Assembly: GCA_009741485.1 (NCBI GenBank)
Contig: VKON01002321.1
Coordinates: 418,704-482,703 of the forward strand
Source of the DNA: Malurus cyaneus samueli
Taxonomy: Eukaryota; Chordata; Aves; Passeriformes; Maluridae
Direction: 5' to 3'
DNA length: 64,000 nucleotides
The position numbers and the translations under genes are program-made. Every line of letters starts with the position of its first letter. The stretch's first letter is position 1. Below are positions 25,401-37,400 of the stretch, in pieces. The notes beneath the pieces are model-generated. The model made no database searches. It was not told the DNA's origin and saw nothing but the letters and a program-made list of their open reading frames with translations.

Positions 25401-28400
25401 CTGCTGTCCCTGTCAACAGCGGTGGCACCCGCACAGACCCGAGCGCAGCAGGAATTCGGGAATTTAGGGAAAATTCCCCAAAATGGCCTGAGCTGTGTCC
25501 CCGCACAGGCTGCCCTCCCTCAAACACCCCTTGGGGTGCCAGCAGCTGAGCACAGGCACAGCAAGGCTTTGTCACCTCCCTGGCAGTGTCCACCCAGCCC
25601 ATCCCAACCTGCACCTTTCACTGTCCCGCTGATTTCACAGGGAGCCCCTGAACATTTCTGCAGCTTTCCCATGATCTCACAGGGATTTGCTCCCCATGGG
25701 ACAGGTTTGGGCACACCACAAACGCTGTCACCCCTTACTGCTGGGGCCCACAACTCCCCCTGAGCCCGGTACCCACCACAGTGCTGCTCATCCGAGGCGT
25801 CCGAGCAGTCGTTGATGCCGTCGCAGTGTTTGCTGGTGGGGATGCAGGTGCCATTGGGGCACTGGAAACCATTGCACTTCTTCTCTGAAATTCACAATTG
25901 GGTGGATGCTGGGTGCTTTTCTGGGTTTGGTTAAATTTGGTTTAATTCATTACAAAAAGCTGCCTTTTGCACTGTGATTTTGTGTGTTTTTCTGAGTTTG
26001 GTTAAATTTGGTTTAATTAGCTACAAAAATTTGGTTTAATTTGCTACAAAAAGCCGTGGCTGCCTTTGTGCCATGATTTTGTGTACTTTTTTTGGGTTTG
26101 TTTAAATTTGGTTTGACCAGCTGCAAAAAGCCATGGCTGCCTTTGCACTGTCATTTTGCATATTTTTCTGGGGTTTGATTAAATTTGATTTAATTAGCTA
26201 CAAAAAGCCATGGCTGCCTTTATGCCATGATTTTGTGAGTTTTTCTGGGTTTGCTTAAATTTGGTTTAACTCGCTGCAAAAAGCCAAGGCTGCCTTGGCG
26301 CTATGATCATTTTTGGAGGGATGGGGGTCACCCCGCTGAGTTTGCAGCTCATTCAGCTCAGGGGGTGTGCAGAATTCCCTCCCATGCTCATTCCCACACA
26401 CAGGACACGTTACCACAGGTGGCAGGGTCCTCGTCGGAGCCGTCCTGGCAGTCGGCGTCGCCGTCGCACGCCCAGCGCTGCGGGATGCAGTGCCCGTTGT
26501 GGCACTGGAAGCTGGAGGCCTCGCAGGTGTGGTAAACTGCTGAAAGCAGAGCAGGGGGACATCTGAGGGGGTGTCACCGTGTCCCTGCTGAGCTGAGGGT
26601 GAGCTGGACCGCACCACAACATCCTGCTGCCTTCCCTTGCACCAGGATCTCCCACCCATCCCGTGGACCCCATGGTCTTTCCTTTATGATCACAACCCTG
26701 CTGTGCCTCAGGGCTGCATTTTGGAGGGCAGACAGCCCCCAAAGCTCTCCCCAAAGCTCTCCCCAGAGCCAGCACCTCTTTCCCTTTGATCCCAGCCCCT
26801 TGGGGTGCGTGGGCAAAGGTGACAGCGGTGGCCTCGTGCCAGAGGTGGCAAAAAATGTCCCAGAGATCGAGCGAGGTCGGGCAGAGCTGCAGAGTCCCCA
26901 CACAGGGCAGGACCGAGTCAGAGACAGCCTTTAATTAAGGCAAACAAGGCTCTTCTCTGTTGCCAAAGCAAACAAGAAATACAATTCTCCCTGGGGGGTT
27001 TCCTCAAGCTCCTGTCAGGGAAATCTCTGCCTGTGGGATATCTGGTTTGCATCCTGGTTCGTGTTGTCACTTCAGAGTCACAAATCCTGCTCCTCGACCA
27101 GGAGAAGAGCAATGTTCAACTTAATTAAATGGCACAATCCTGAGTTTTGGGTTAGAGAGCGACTGGCACTCACAGATATTTCAAAATGGAGCAATCTGGT
27201 GGCAGTAATATTCTATTAGGTATTCAGCGTGAAATGTAATTATTTCCGATAAGAGCAATAATTGCAGCCCGGTGAAGTCAGACGGAATGTTCCTCAAATA
27301 ATTGTGATCCTCTCAGATAATTCCAACTTCGGGCTTTACAAACCCGAAATGCTTTTTGAAGTAGGTTCCTGTAGTGATTCTCTCCGGAGAAATTCATATG
27401 AGAGATAAGTGATAGCAATATAAATTAAACCTTCTTAGAAAATCACGCTCACGGAATGCTAATGGCCAGGGTGCTCCAGGCACAGCAAATGCCACAGGGG
27501 TGAGCAAAGAGGAGCTCAGGAGCTTGGAAAAGATCTCCTAAATCCCCAGGATAGCAGCTGGTGCCACTCTCTGTCCCAAAGGCTCCAGAGCAAAGCTGAT
27601 TTCAGCATTCCCAGGGTTGTGCTCTCCCTCCAGACTCCCCCAGCCCCAAGGATCTCTGCCCATGCCATGGAAAGCACTGCTTTTATCTTGAAATATCCCA
27701 AGTATTGCTTGAGAAATACAGTTTTTCACTGCTGGGCTGATGCTCTGCCTGCTGTCAGAAGTCTCTTCTCTTGCAAGTGTTTAGGTTTTGGGCTTGGTTG
27801 ACATTTTTGCTTGATTGTTTTTTTAGTTGCAAAGTCCAATGCGCTGTCATGTGTTGGTTTTTCTAATGAGGAAAAGGCTCTGCGTGGGTGTTTAACCTCG
27901 GGAGGCTGCCGAGGAACATCGCTGGGGCGGCGAGGAGGGCGGAGTGTTGTGACTTTAAACTGCAAAAACACACAGTGAGGCTCTCAGGGCTCGCTGCACA
28001 GGAGGCATAAAGTGGGAACAAGGTTCCTTCTGCCAGCCAGGCTGCTTTAATAGGAGCTGGGAGTAAAAACAAGAGCGGGTCTTCCATGTGGGGCTCCCTA
28101 CTTAGCTGAAGGCACTGGGGGGAAAGAAACCTTTGGGTTTGGAGCATCACATCACCCCAGGGTGAGCTCTGATGGGAGCTTTAAGAGTCCAGGAAACTAA
28201 GGGAGAAGGCACTGGCCAGTGCCTCCCAGACTGGAAGGAAAAAGGATTTGCAATTCTGGATCACAGCTGAGCACTCACCAGTGCAGTTGGCTTCGTCTGA
28301 CCAGTCCCTGCAGTCGTTGTCGCCGTCACACATCCAGGACAGGCGGATGCACATCCCTGAGCTGCAGCTGAACTCATCATTCCTGCACTGGTGGGCCTCT

Positions 28401-31400
28401 GCAAACAAAACACCAGCCTTCAGGGCACGGAATACCTTGGGAGTGGGGCAGGAAAGCTGGATAATGGCACAGAAATGTCCCAGGGGGAACACAGCACGGG
28501 GAGGAAACAGCACACGGCATCGCTCTCTTCTGTGCCTCCTTTCCTGGTACATGAGGGTCCTGTCCCTGTTTTCTAAATATCCTGTGAATGATGGTCCTGC
28601 CCCTGATTTCCAAATGCCCTGTGAACGATGCCCCTGTCTCTGATTTCTAAATATCCTGTGAATTATGTCCCTGCCCCCCCATTTCCAAGTCCCCAGTAAA
28701 TGAGGGGGATAAACAGGGGGATCTCACCCTACACCACCTCAGAGCAGCTCCCCGAGGAGCAGCAGCGGTGCTGGAGGACAGCTGCCCACCCTTGCACGGG
28801 GGAGGGAGGAGGTGTGAGTGAGGACAACACTCACCGCAGTGGCTCTCGTCGCTGTTGTCCCCACAGTCGTCCTCCAGGTCACATTTGTAGGACAGGGGGA
28901 TGCAGGTCCCCGAGCCCTGGCAGCGGAACTGGGTCTCGGTGTCGCACACGGTGGTGGCTGATGGAGAGAGAAATGGGAGAAGGAGGAGAAGGAGGAGAAG
29001 GTGGAGAAGGAGGAAAAGGAGGAGAAGATGGAGAAGGAGGAGGAGAAGGAGGAGAAACAGGAGAAACAGGAGGAGAAGGAGAAGAAGGAGGAGAAGGTGG
29101 AGAAGAGGAAGGAGGAGAAGGTGGTGGTTAGGAATGGTTTCTGCTGCCCAAAGGTGTGCCCTGAGTGCAGGGAAGTGGAGGGACAGGGACAGCAACCTGC
29201 CAGTCCACCCTGAGGTACTGCTCTCGTGTTTTAATGGCATTTTTAGGCACTCCATGGAAAGCAGAGCAGCCAGGGGTCAGCTTTCTGTCCAGGGATCAGA
29301 CTGAAGCTCCTGATATCCCAAGCCAGGGAGGAAAACCAAGTAGCTGAGAGACACCCCCAGAGCTCCTCCTGCCCTCCCTGACTGTGACAGCAGTGTGGCC
29401 CATCAGCTGAGCCCTGATGCCACCACAGCAGACACCTGACAGCGCCCAGCAGTGCCACCAAGGCAGGACACTTACGGCAGTTCTTCTCGTCGCTCATGTC
29501 CCCGCAGTCGTTGTCGTTGTCACACTGCCAGATGCTGTTGATGCAGTTCCCGTTGGAGCAGCGGTACTGGTTGGGCAGGCACGTGTTCTCTGGGGTGGGA
29601 GGAATGACAAAAACCAGCTGGGCAGGAGGCTGTGCTTCCAGAAACGGGCCACCCTCCTCGGCAGGGGACAGGTCACACCGAGCTCTCCCAAAGCCAAGGA
29701 GCTGAGCAGGGCCTTACCTTCCTTTATGCAAGTGTTGTTCTTCATGGAATAGCCATGGGGACAGTCACACCTGAGCTCCCCGCTGGGCAGCACGGTGCTG
29801 GCCACCCCCTCGGGGCATTTACAGCTGCGGCCGTGGTTGGACCTGGGCAGGCAGAGCAGGCTGCAGGGCTTGGAGATGCAGCCGTTCTCCCCTGGAGCAG
29901 GGCAGGGAGGAAGGGACATGGTCAGGACAGAGGCATGGGAGTCCCAATGTCACTGCCAGCTCAGGATAGAGGCACTGGGATCCCAGTGTTACTGAGAGCC
30001 CAGGACATGGCAATCCCAATGTCACTGCCAGCCCAGGACATGGCAATCCCAATGTCACTGCCAGCCTGGGACATGGCAATCCCAATGTCACTGCCAGCCT
30101 GGGACATGGCAATCCCAGAGTCACTCCCAGCCCAGGACAGAGGCAGAGGGATCCCAGTGCCACTGCCAGCATGACACAGAGTCACAGCAATCCCAGTGTC
30201 ACTGCCAGGCTGGGACACAGGCACAGGGATCCCAGTGCCACTGCCAGCATGGGACACAGGCACAGGGATCCCAGTGTCACTGCCAGCATGGGACAGGACA
30301 TGGCAATCCCAATGTCACACCACCCTGGGACAGAGGCACAGGAGTCCCAGTGTCACCTGGATTTGGGCTCAGACCCTGCCAGGAGCCAGCTCTGCAGGGC
30401 TGAGTGCTGGGGTTGCCCTCAGGAATGCTCAGAACCATTTGCTCCAGGGAAGGACTGGCCCTTGATGGACACAGCTCATCCCAGTGGCCTTGGATGTCTC
30501 TCAAAGGATGTCAGTGACACCCCCAGAGTGCCTCTGCTCCCCCCAAGCTCCTGCAGTGGCCTTATACCCATCAGAAATTGGGTATGAACAGCACATTCAC
30601 ACCCAGGGGTCAGCACTGCCTTGTCACAGCCCAGTGAAGGATGAAGGTGGAGAGGCTCTGAAACCCGGTGTTTTTTTGGTCCATGTAACGCTCTGATGGA
30701 AGATCTGTGACACAAACTACAAGGTGCCACCACAGATGAGTGTCCTACGAGCTCCCTCCATGATGGAGAGCATCATTCCTGGCAGCCAAAAAAGCAGAAT
30801 ATACCACTCATGAAACTCATTCCTTGTGACTGTGCCTGACCCTTCAAACCCTGCAGGAATGGGGATGTATTCAGGCTCAGAAGGTGAAAGCAGAACAGCC
30901 CAGTGCTTGGGAACCCGTGGAAATGCGGGATAAACACATTTCTGCATCCCAGGGAAGATCCCCTGCATGATTGATTACCTGTTGTCTTTCCTCTGTAAAA
31001 GATCTTCATATCCATGATCCCGTTCAGTCGGCCGACCAAGATCTCCATCCTGGAGCCGCTGTTTTTGGAGGCTCTGAAAATGCTCAGCTGGGACCAGTCG
31101 TTCCAGTAGATCTCGTTCTGAAACACAGGCCTGGCTCTCAGTGCCACCTGCATCAATCATCCTAAATCCTGGATGTGGGGGGCACTGGGAGTGAAAAATG
31201 TCCCCAACCCAAAGGGCAGGAGAAGGGGAAGAACAAAGGTGGGATTTGAGCAGGAATGGGAGTGACAGAGTGATCTGCAGAGAGGCAAACAGGGCATTGA
31301 AGCTGCTTGGGGATGTTGGTGCTGGCTTTGCTGCACTCCCCGCTCATTTCAGGGATTGTGAGGATGTGCCAGGAGCAGAAAGAGAGCACTGATCCAAAAT

Positions 31401-34400
31401 CACACCCTTCCTCTCAAATTCAGTGTGCTCAGCGCTCCTCCAGCACCGACCTCATGCTACGCGAAAAACAGCAACGGGAAAACAAACCTTAAATACAGCA
31501 ATGGCATAGGGGTGAGGGAGGCTGTCCAGGATCACAGATCTCTGCATGCCGTTGAAGTCAACCCTCTCGATCCTGTCCATGTAGGCTTCTGTCCAGTAGA
31601 TCCAGTGGTCATCCACAGAGATGCCGTTGGGCCACCGCACGCCCTCCGAGACGATGCAGCCGGCCAGCGACCCATCCATGTCACTCCTGTAGATGCCAGC
31701 CCTGGAGTCCCCCCAGTCGGTCCAGAACATCAACCTGGCAGCGGGCACAGGGGTTACTCCGGAATCCTCATGGAGCAGCTCATCCAGAGGGAGCAGGTTA
31801 GGAGAGGCAGAGGTCGGAATGCCTCACATTCCTCATCCCTTGCACGGCACGCCTTTGAACCGGGAGCTCTGCAATTCTAATGAGCACCAGCAGCAGGTTC
31901 AGGAGCAGCTCAGAGGCTTTAAAGCTGCAAACTGTGGTGGGAGTGCAGCTGCAGGTTACCTTGCCATGAACTGCTTTGGTTTGTCAGAGCTGCGTTTGCA
32001 GCCCAGGCCAAAACCCAGAAAGATGTAACTCACATTTGGCTCTTGAATTTTGAGCACTGCTCAGTTTCTCATGCATCACTGAGGCTTTCCTCACTGACCA
32101 GACCAGTTTTACTGGCAGGAAATGTTATTTACTAGTGAGTATGTATGGGTAGGAGAGGATAAACAGATTGTGATCTCTGCTCTGGGAGAGCTGGTCCCTT
32201 AGTTGGAAACTCAGTGTTGACAGTGGGCTCTGCAGGGCTGTGCTGTCTGTCCCATTTCACCTTTCCAAGCTGCCCTCCCTGAGGAGTCAGTGGTGAAGGA
32301 TCAGCATTTTCCCTTGGGAACAGCAGGGAAATGTTTGTGATTTTTTTTTTTCTTACCCATCTCGGGGAACCAGGGCGAGGGCTCTGGGTCGCTCCAGGAT
32401 GGAGGAGTTGAGGACAGTGAGGCGCAGGTCTCCATCTGGATTGGCGACCTAGACCCAAAACCAAACCCAGGAGGGCTGTGTTTGCTACAGGCACTGCTGA
32501 AGTGACACAGAATTTGTGGCAGGCAATTATTGCTCCTTAATAAAAAACTCACTGCCCCGGGTTGGCATGGCTGTACCTCAATTTTGGGAATCCCAGCATT
32601 GACCCAGTACAGCAGCTGGCTGAGAGGTTCAAAGGCCAAAGCCTCCACTGTTTCCAGCCCGGTGCTTATGATTATTTCCTGCCCAGAGCTGCCGTTGAGA
32701 CAAAGACGCTGAAAAAAAAAAAATTTAAAAATCAGAATAAAAGCTGAGGAACTCCCTTAGCCTGAAGGCCAGGTGACAGACAGCTCGGAGGGGAGGAGAA
32801 CCAGGACAAACATTTGCATTTCAGGGTGCGGATGCCACACCTGGCTGCAAGGAGGTGAAGGCTCACCTGGATGATGTCCAGGGTGACATCAGCCCAGTAC
32901 AGACAGTTGTGCTCGTAGTCAAAATCCAGTGCCACAGCCCCTCTGAGCCCGGCCAGGGGCAGCTCCTCGCTCACACCCGAGGCCAGGTCGTAGCGGTGGA
33001 TGGAGTAACGGGTGGCGTAGAGGATGAACTCGTTCTCCTCTGCAAAAACAGAGCCTTTTTAGTGGCCATTTTTGGCAGCTCGAGGGGCCAAAAAAGGAAA
33101 ATAAGCAGGTGTTTTCTGCCCCCTGGTTTTAGCACCTCAGGGAGGCAAAGAGCCTTTGTTTCAGTGGGATTAGGTTAATGAGAATGTGGTAATAGCCTCA
33201 CATGGGGCTGGGCACACACTGTGGCCATTGTCTGGTCCAGAAGGAGGAGGAGGAGGCAGAACCTGCCCCGACCTCTTCCTTCCCACATTTGTGCGCTGCC
33301 AATGGGAAACAAAATCCTGATCTCCTCTTCCTTAGAAAAAAAACGTCAAAATGGTGGGACAGATGCAAATCTTCAAGTCCTCGGGGACACTGGCCCCGCA
33401 GGAAATATCTCCGGGTGGGTTTTGTTTCCAAATTACGCCGAACCCAGGTAACGGGATCCCGGTCTGGGACAAAGTCTCTGGGGCATTATCCCAGCACCGG
33501 TGGAGTCCAATAATGCTATTAATGAGTGGAGCTAATGTCAGTAAGTAACTCTGGCTGTGCATCCCTAATGAGATTATAGGGAGATATGAAACAGATACTG
33601 TACATGAAAGTGTTCCCATGGAGCACGCGGAGCCGGGGACGATCCACAAACACTCTGGGAACGTTCTGGGAACGCTCAGGGAACACGGCACTTCAAAGGC
33701 CGGCCCGGTGGGGACACCAGGTTTGCTTGGCAATCAGCAGGGCCCTTCTCAGCGTGCCCAACACGGCTCTCCAAACAGCTCGAGAGGGCTCGCAGGGGTG
33801 AGCAGCGTGTCAGGAGCAAAGCTAAGTGCGGCGCTGGCAGGAATCCCAGCCCAGGGGATGCTCTTTCACACCTGGAACGCCTTTTGCGCCCTGAGAAATT
33901 TTAGGGTGGCGCAGGGAAAGCTGCTGCTGGTGGGTCTGGCTCAGCTCCACGGCCCTTCCACGAGCCCCTGGCCTGCCTGAGGCTCTGGAGCTGCAGCAAT
34001 GCTGATCACGCAGCTCGTGACGGCAGATTAAATTAAAGCTGTAATGAGCAGAATGCAAATAACTCCGCCAGCACGGGGGCACGGGACTGTTAGAGTGCCT
34101 TGTACGCTCGACAGGAGAAAATAAGAATTTGGGGGGTGAATCCTGGCAGGCAGAGGTGTGAGGGCTGAAGGGCAGCCCCTGCCCTGGTCTGGCCCCAAAG
34201 GGTTCAGCTGCTGTCCCTGGCTGTCTCAGGCTGGGACCTTCCCAAGGATGGGGTGTCTTTGATCTAATTCCCGTTTTTCTGGTTGGGTTCAAGCCAGCTG
34301 CAGCAAGGACACGACCAGGATAAAAGGATTCCTACTTGCAGCCTTCCCCTGAGGGCTTCATAGGGCTCAGCAGCACCGGTTGATGCTGATCCCGAGCAGG

Positions 34401-37400
34401 ATCCTAAGCAGGAGAGGGCGATTTGTAACAGGACACAGGACAGGAGAGGGCGATTTGTAACCCACCCAGTGTCACAGGTTCTGTCTGAGAGCCCTCGGGG
34501 ACTCTGTGCCTGGTCCCAGAGGTTCCATGAATGGAGCCCTTGTGCCCGAAGCAGATCCCTGCACGCACTCACCCGCCAGCGGGCACGGCACCAGCTCCCC
34601 CTCCAGCCGCGACTCGATGTCTCCGCCCGTGCAAGTGTCCCCGGAGATCTTTCTGTAGCTGCAACACACAGAGCCAGGCAGTTAATTCCATGGAAAAACC
34701 GGGAACAAACCACCCTGCACAGCCAGAACAAGCGGCGGTGTTTAATTGCTGTGTACGTCCAAACATGCTGCTTGTTTGCTGCCACTTTTTGTGGGTTTTG
34801 TGGTTGTTTGGGGTTTTTTTTTAATCAGCAGTGGGATAAATTGAAGATCAGGTTGCCCTCCCAAACACAGCACGTACCCTCGAGTCTTCTTGTAGGTTGA
34901 GCCAACAGGGCAAGGGACTGGCGGGTCATAGGGTTTGCCAGCAAACTCAGGGTCAGGGACACAAACTTCCAAGGATAAATCATCACTCAGTTTGAAGCCA
35001 AAATCACTGCAAGGAGAGAAAAGATGTAAGGAGGGGCAGGGAAAAGCAAAAAATGCAGCCACGCTTTACCACGAGCCTATTTTTGCATAGGATTTTTAAG
35101 AGCCCAGGGTGTCTCAAGTCCATTCATTTATTGTCGGTATTTCGCTGCACAGAACAGCTCCCAGCCAGACAGGACGTCTCAAGAACGCTTTGCAAATCGG
35201 CTTTGCCAGTGGCTGGGCAGGCTGGGGAAGGTGAGGCAGCGAGGCAGAGCTGAGCCAGGGTGCTCTGCAAAGCTGGCTGCGAGCCCCAGCTCTGCTTAGG
35301 TCACTGCTCTGTCTCTTGGCTGGTGCTGCGGGTAAAATGGGAGTTAGAGCGTGGCTGCTCATTGGAAAATGCTGTGGGAGAGAGAGGATTTGTCAGTGTG
35401 GTTTTGCAGGGAGCCCAGGGCTGAATTCTGAGGCAGGATCCCTCCAGTCTTATTGCCAGTCTGCTCATGGTGAGCCAGACTCGGTCTCAGCACCAGACAG
35501 GCAGATCTGGACTGGAGCAGTCTGGTGTGAGCTCCACCAAAAGCCCAATTCCCTTTCTAACCCCAAACCTTTGCATCAGGCTGCCAGAGCGTGTTTGCCG
35601 ACCCTGGAAACTGTGCAGTGTCAGGAATGGGGGAATTGCAGTCAAAGGGCAATAGCAGGGCCAGCTGCACCCCTGTGGCCAAAGAATCAGGAAGATTTTG
35701 AGTCTCTGTGATGGGAAATTATCCATTATCCATTATAGTTTGGAAGGTGATGGATTAACAATAATTCCCTCTTCCGTGGAACCTTTCCGAGGCTCCCAAA
35801 AGGCTCTAAAGACATTAATTAAGTCTCATGCCCTGTTATTAATGAAAGGATGTTTTCAGTCTGCTCTGTTTCCTCTCTGCTACAAAATGAAGCAGCAACA
35901 CTCGGAGCTACACAAATTGGATGTTTGTTCGCTCGGAGCGATTGGTCACAGATCCTTATCTTGGATTTACAATCCCCACTCAAAAAAATTAATTGGTATT
36001 TTACCATTCAAAGTCCTCCCTCGTACAAGAGCAGTTGGAGACCATGACAGGCCTGTCGAAATCCTCCCCGTTGAAGCAGGTGGCGTGCGGAGTCCTCCTT
36101 TTGAAAACGGTTTTGTGCCCCAGCAAACACTCGTTGCCTCGCTCGTCCGAGGGCGACCACAGCTTGTAGTCGTTCTCTGTGCAAGGGACCCCTGAGAGGA
36201 GAAACGAGGTTGGGGTGCAGAAATGTGCAGCTTTTGCATCACCCCAAACCAAAGGGTTTAAAGGCAGAGAGATGCAGATGTCCCTGGGCACCCAGGAGTG
36301 CCAGGCGTGCTGCCACCCATCCCCACACCTCAGAAATGCCCTTTCCCATCCCTCTCCACCATCCTCCGGCACAAAATTTCCCCCAAAGCGCAAGGGGTCT
36401 GTCCCACAGGGAAAGGCAGAGCCAGGAGCAGCTCCAGTGACAGCGAACGTGAGCGGAGTAGTTCTGGTTACCAAACACACCCACTGCCAGCGCAACGCCG
36501 AGGGAATCGCTGAGACGTTTTAGTCGAGCAAATTCCTCTGCTGGGTTTAACTGCGCTTTGATTAAAATGCTGCCTCGCAATCAAAGCTGAAATGGGTTAT
36601 AAAACATTCATAGGCACAAGCCTTCAGAAGGATTTTTTTTTTTTTCCTTTTTGACGAATTCCTCAGCGAGGAGGGAAGGAATACAACAGGAGCGCAGGGA
36701 ACGTGAGTGCTTTCAGCAGCTGTGCCCACGTGGACACGAGACATGAAGGACACCCCAGGGATGGCTCTGCCACCTGTCCCCTCACCCAGCACGTCCGTGG
36801 TGTTGATCTGCAGGATCAGCCAGCTGTGGCCGTTCTCCTTGTAGGAGCCAAAGATGGTGAAGATGGTGCTCTTCTCGCCGGGCTCGGTCAGCAGCCCGTA
36901 CACGAACACCGGCTTGTCCGAGAACGTGAACACTTTCCAGGTTTCCCCTTCGTTGGTGCTGTACCTGCACAAAGGAGATGGGGAGAGGTGCCAGGGATGT
37001 GTCCTGACTGCTACCTCCAGGGTCCTCTCTGCCACCCCCAGACCAGGGGCTGCCCCCGTGCCCTGGCACTCACTTGAGCTGGTCAGTCTCGGTGCCTTGG
37101 GCAATGGCCACCAGAATTCCACCGTGGTCACCCCAGGTGTAGTAGTGGGGTCCAGACAGTGCCTGGAAAAGAGACAGAGCTCAGGGGTGATCAGAGCTCT
37201 GCTCCCCGTGCCCAGTCTGAGCTCTGCTCCCCGTGCTCAGTCTGAGCTCTGTTCTCCATGCCCGGTCCGAGCTCAGGGGTGATCAGAGCCCTGCTGGATG
37301 GAGGGGAAATGTGTCAGGAGCTCTGCCTTGACCAAAGAAAGGATCTGGAGGCACCAGAGATCTGAGTGTTTGTGGGGCACCGTCTGCAGGTGAGAACAGC

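Noticed and set aside
28900..29304. Arg/Glu/Gly-rich frames in the purine tract
   Set aside because: Simple-sequence reading of GGAGAA repeats between exons 23 and 24.
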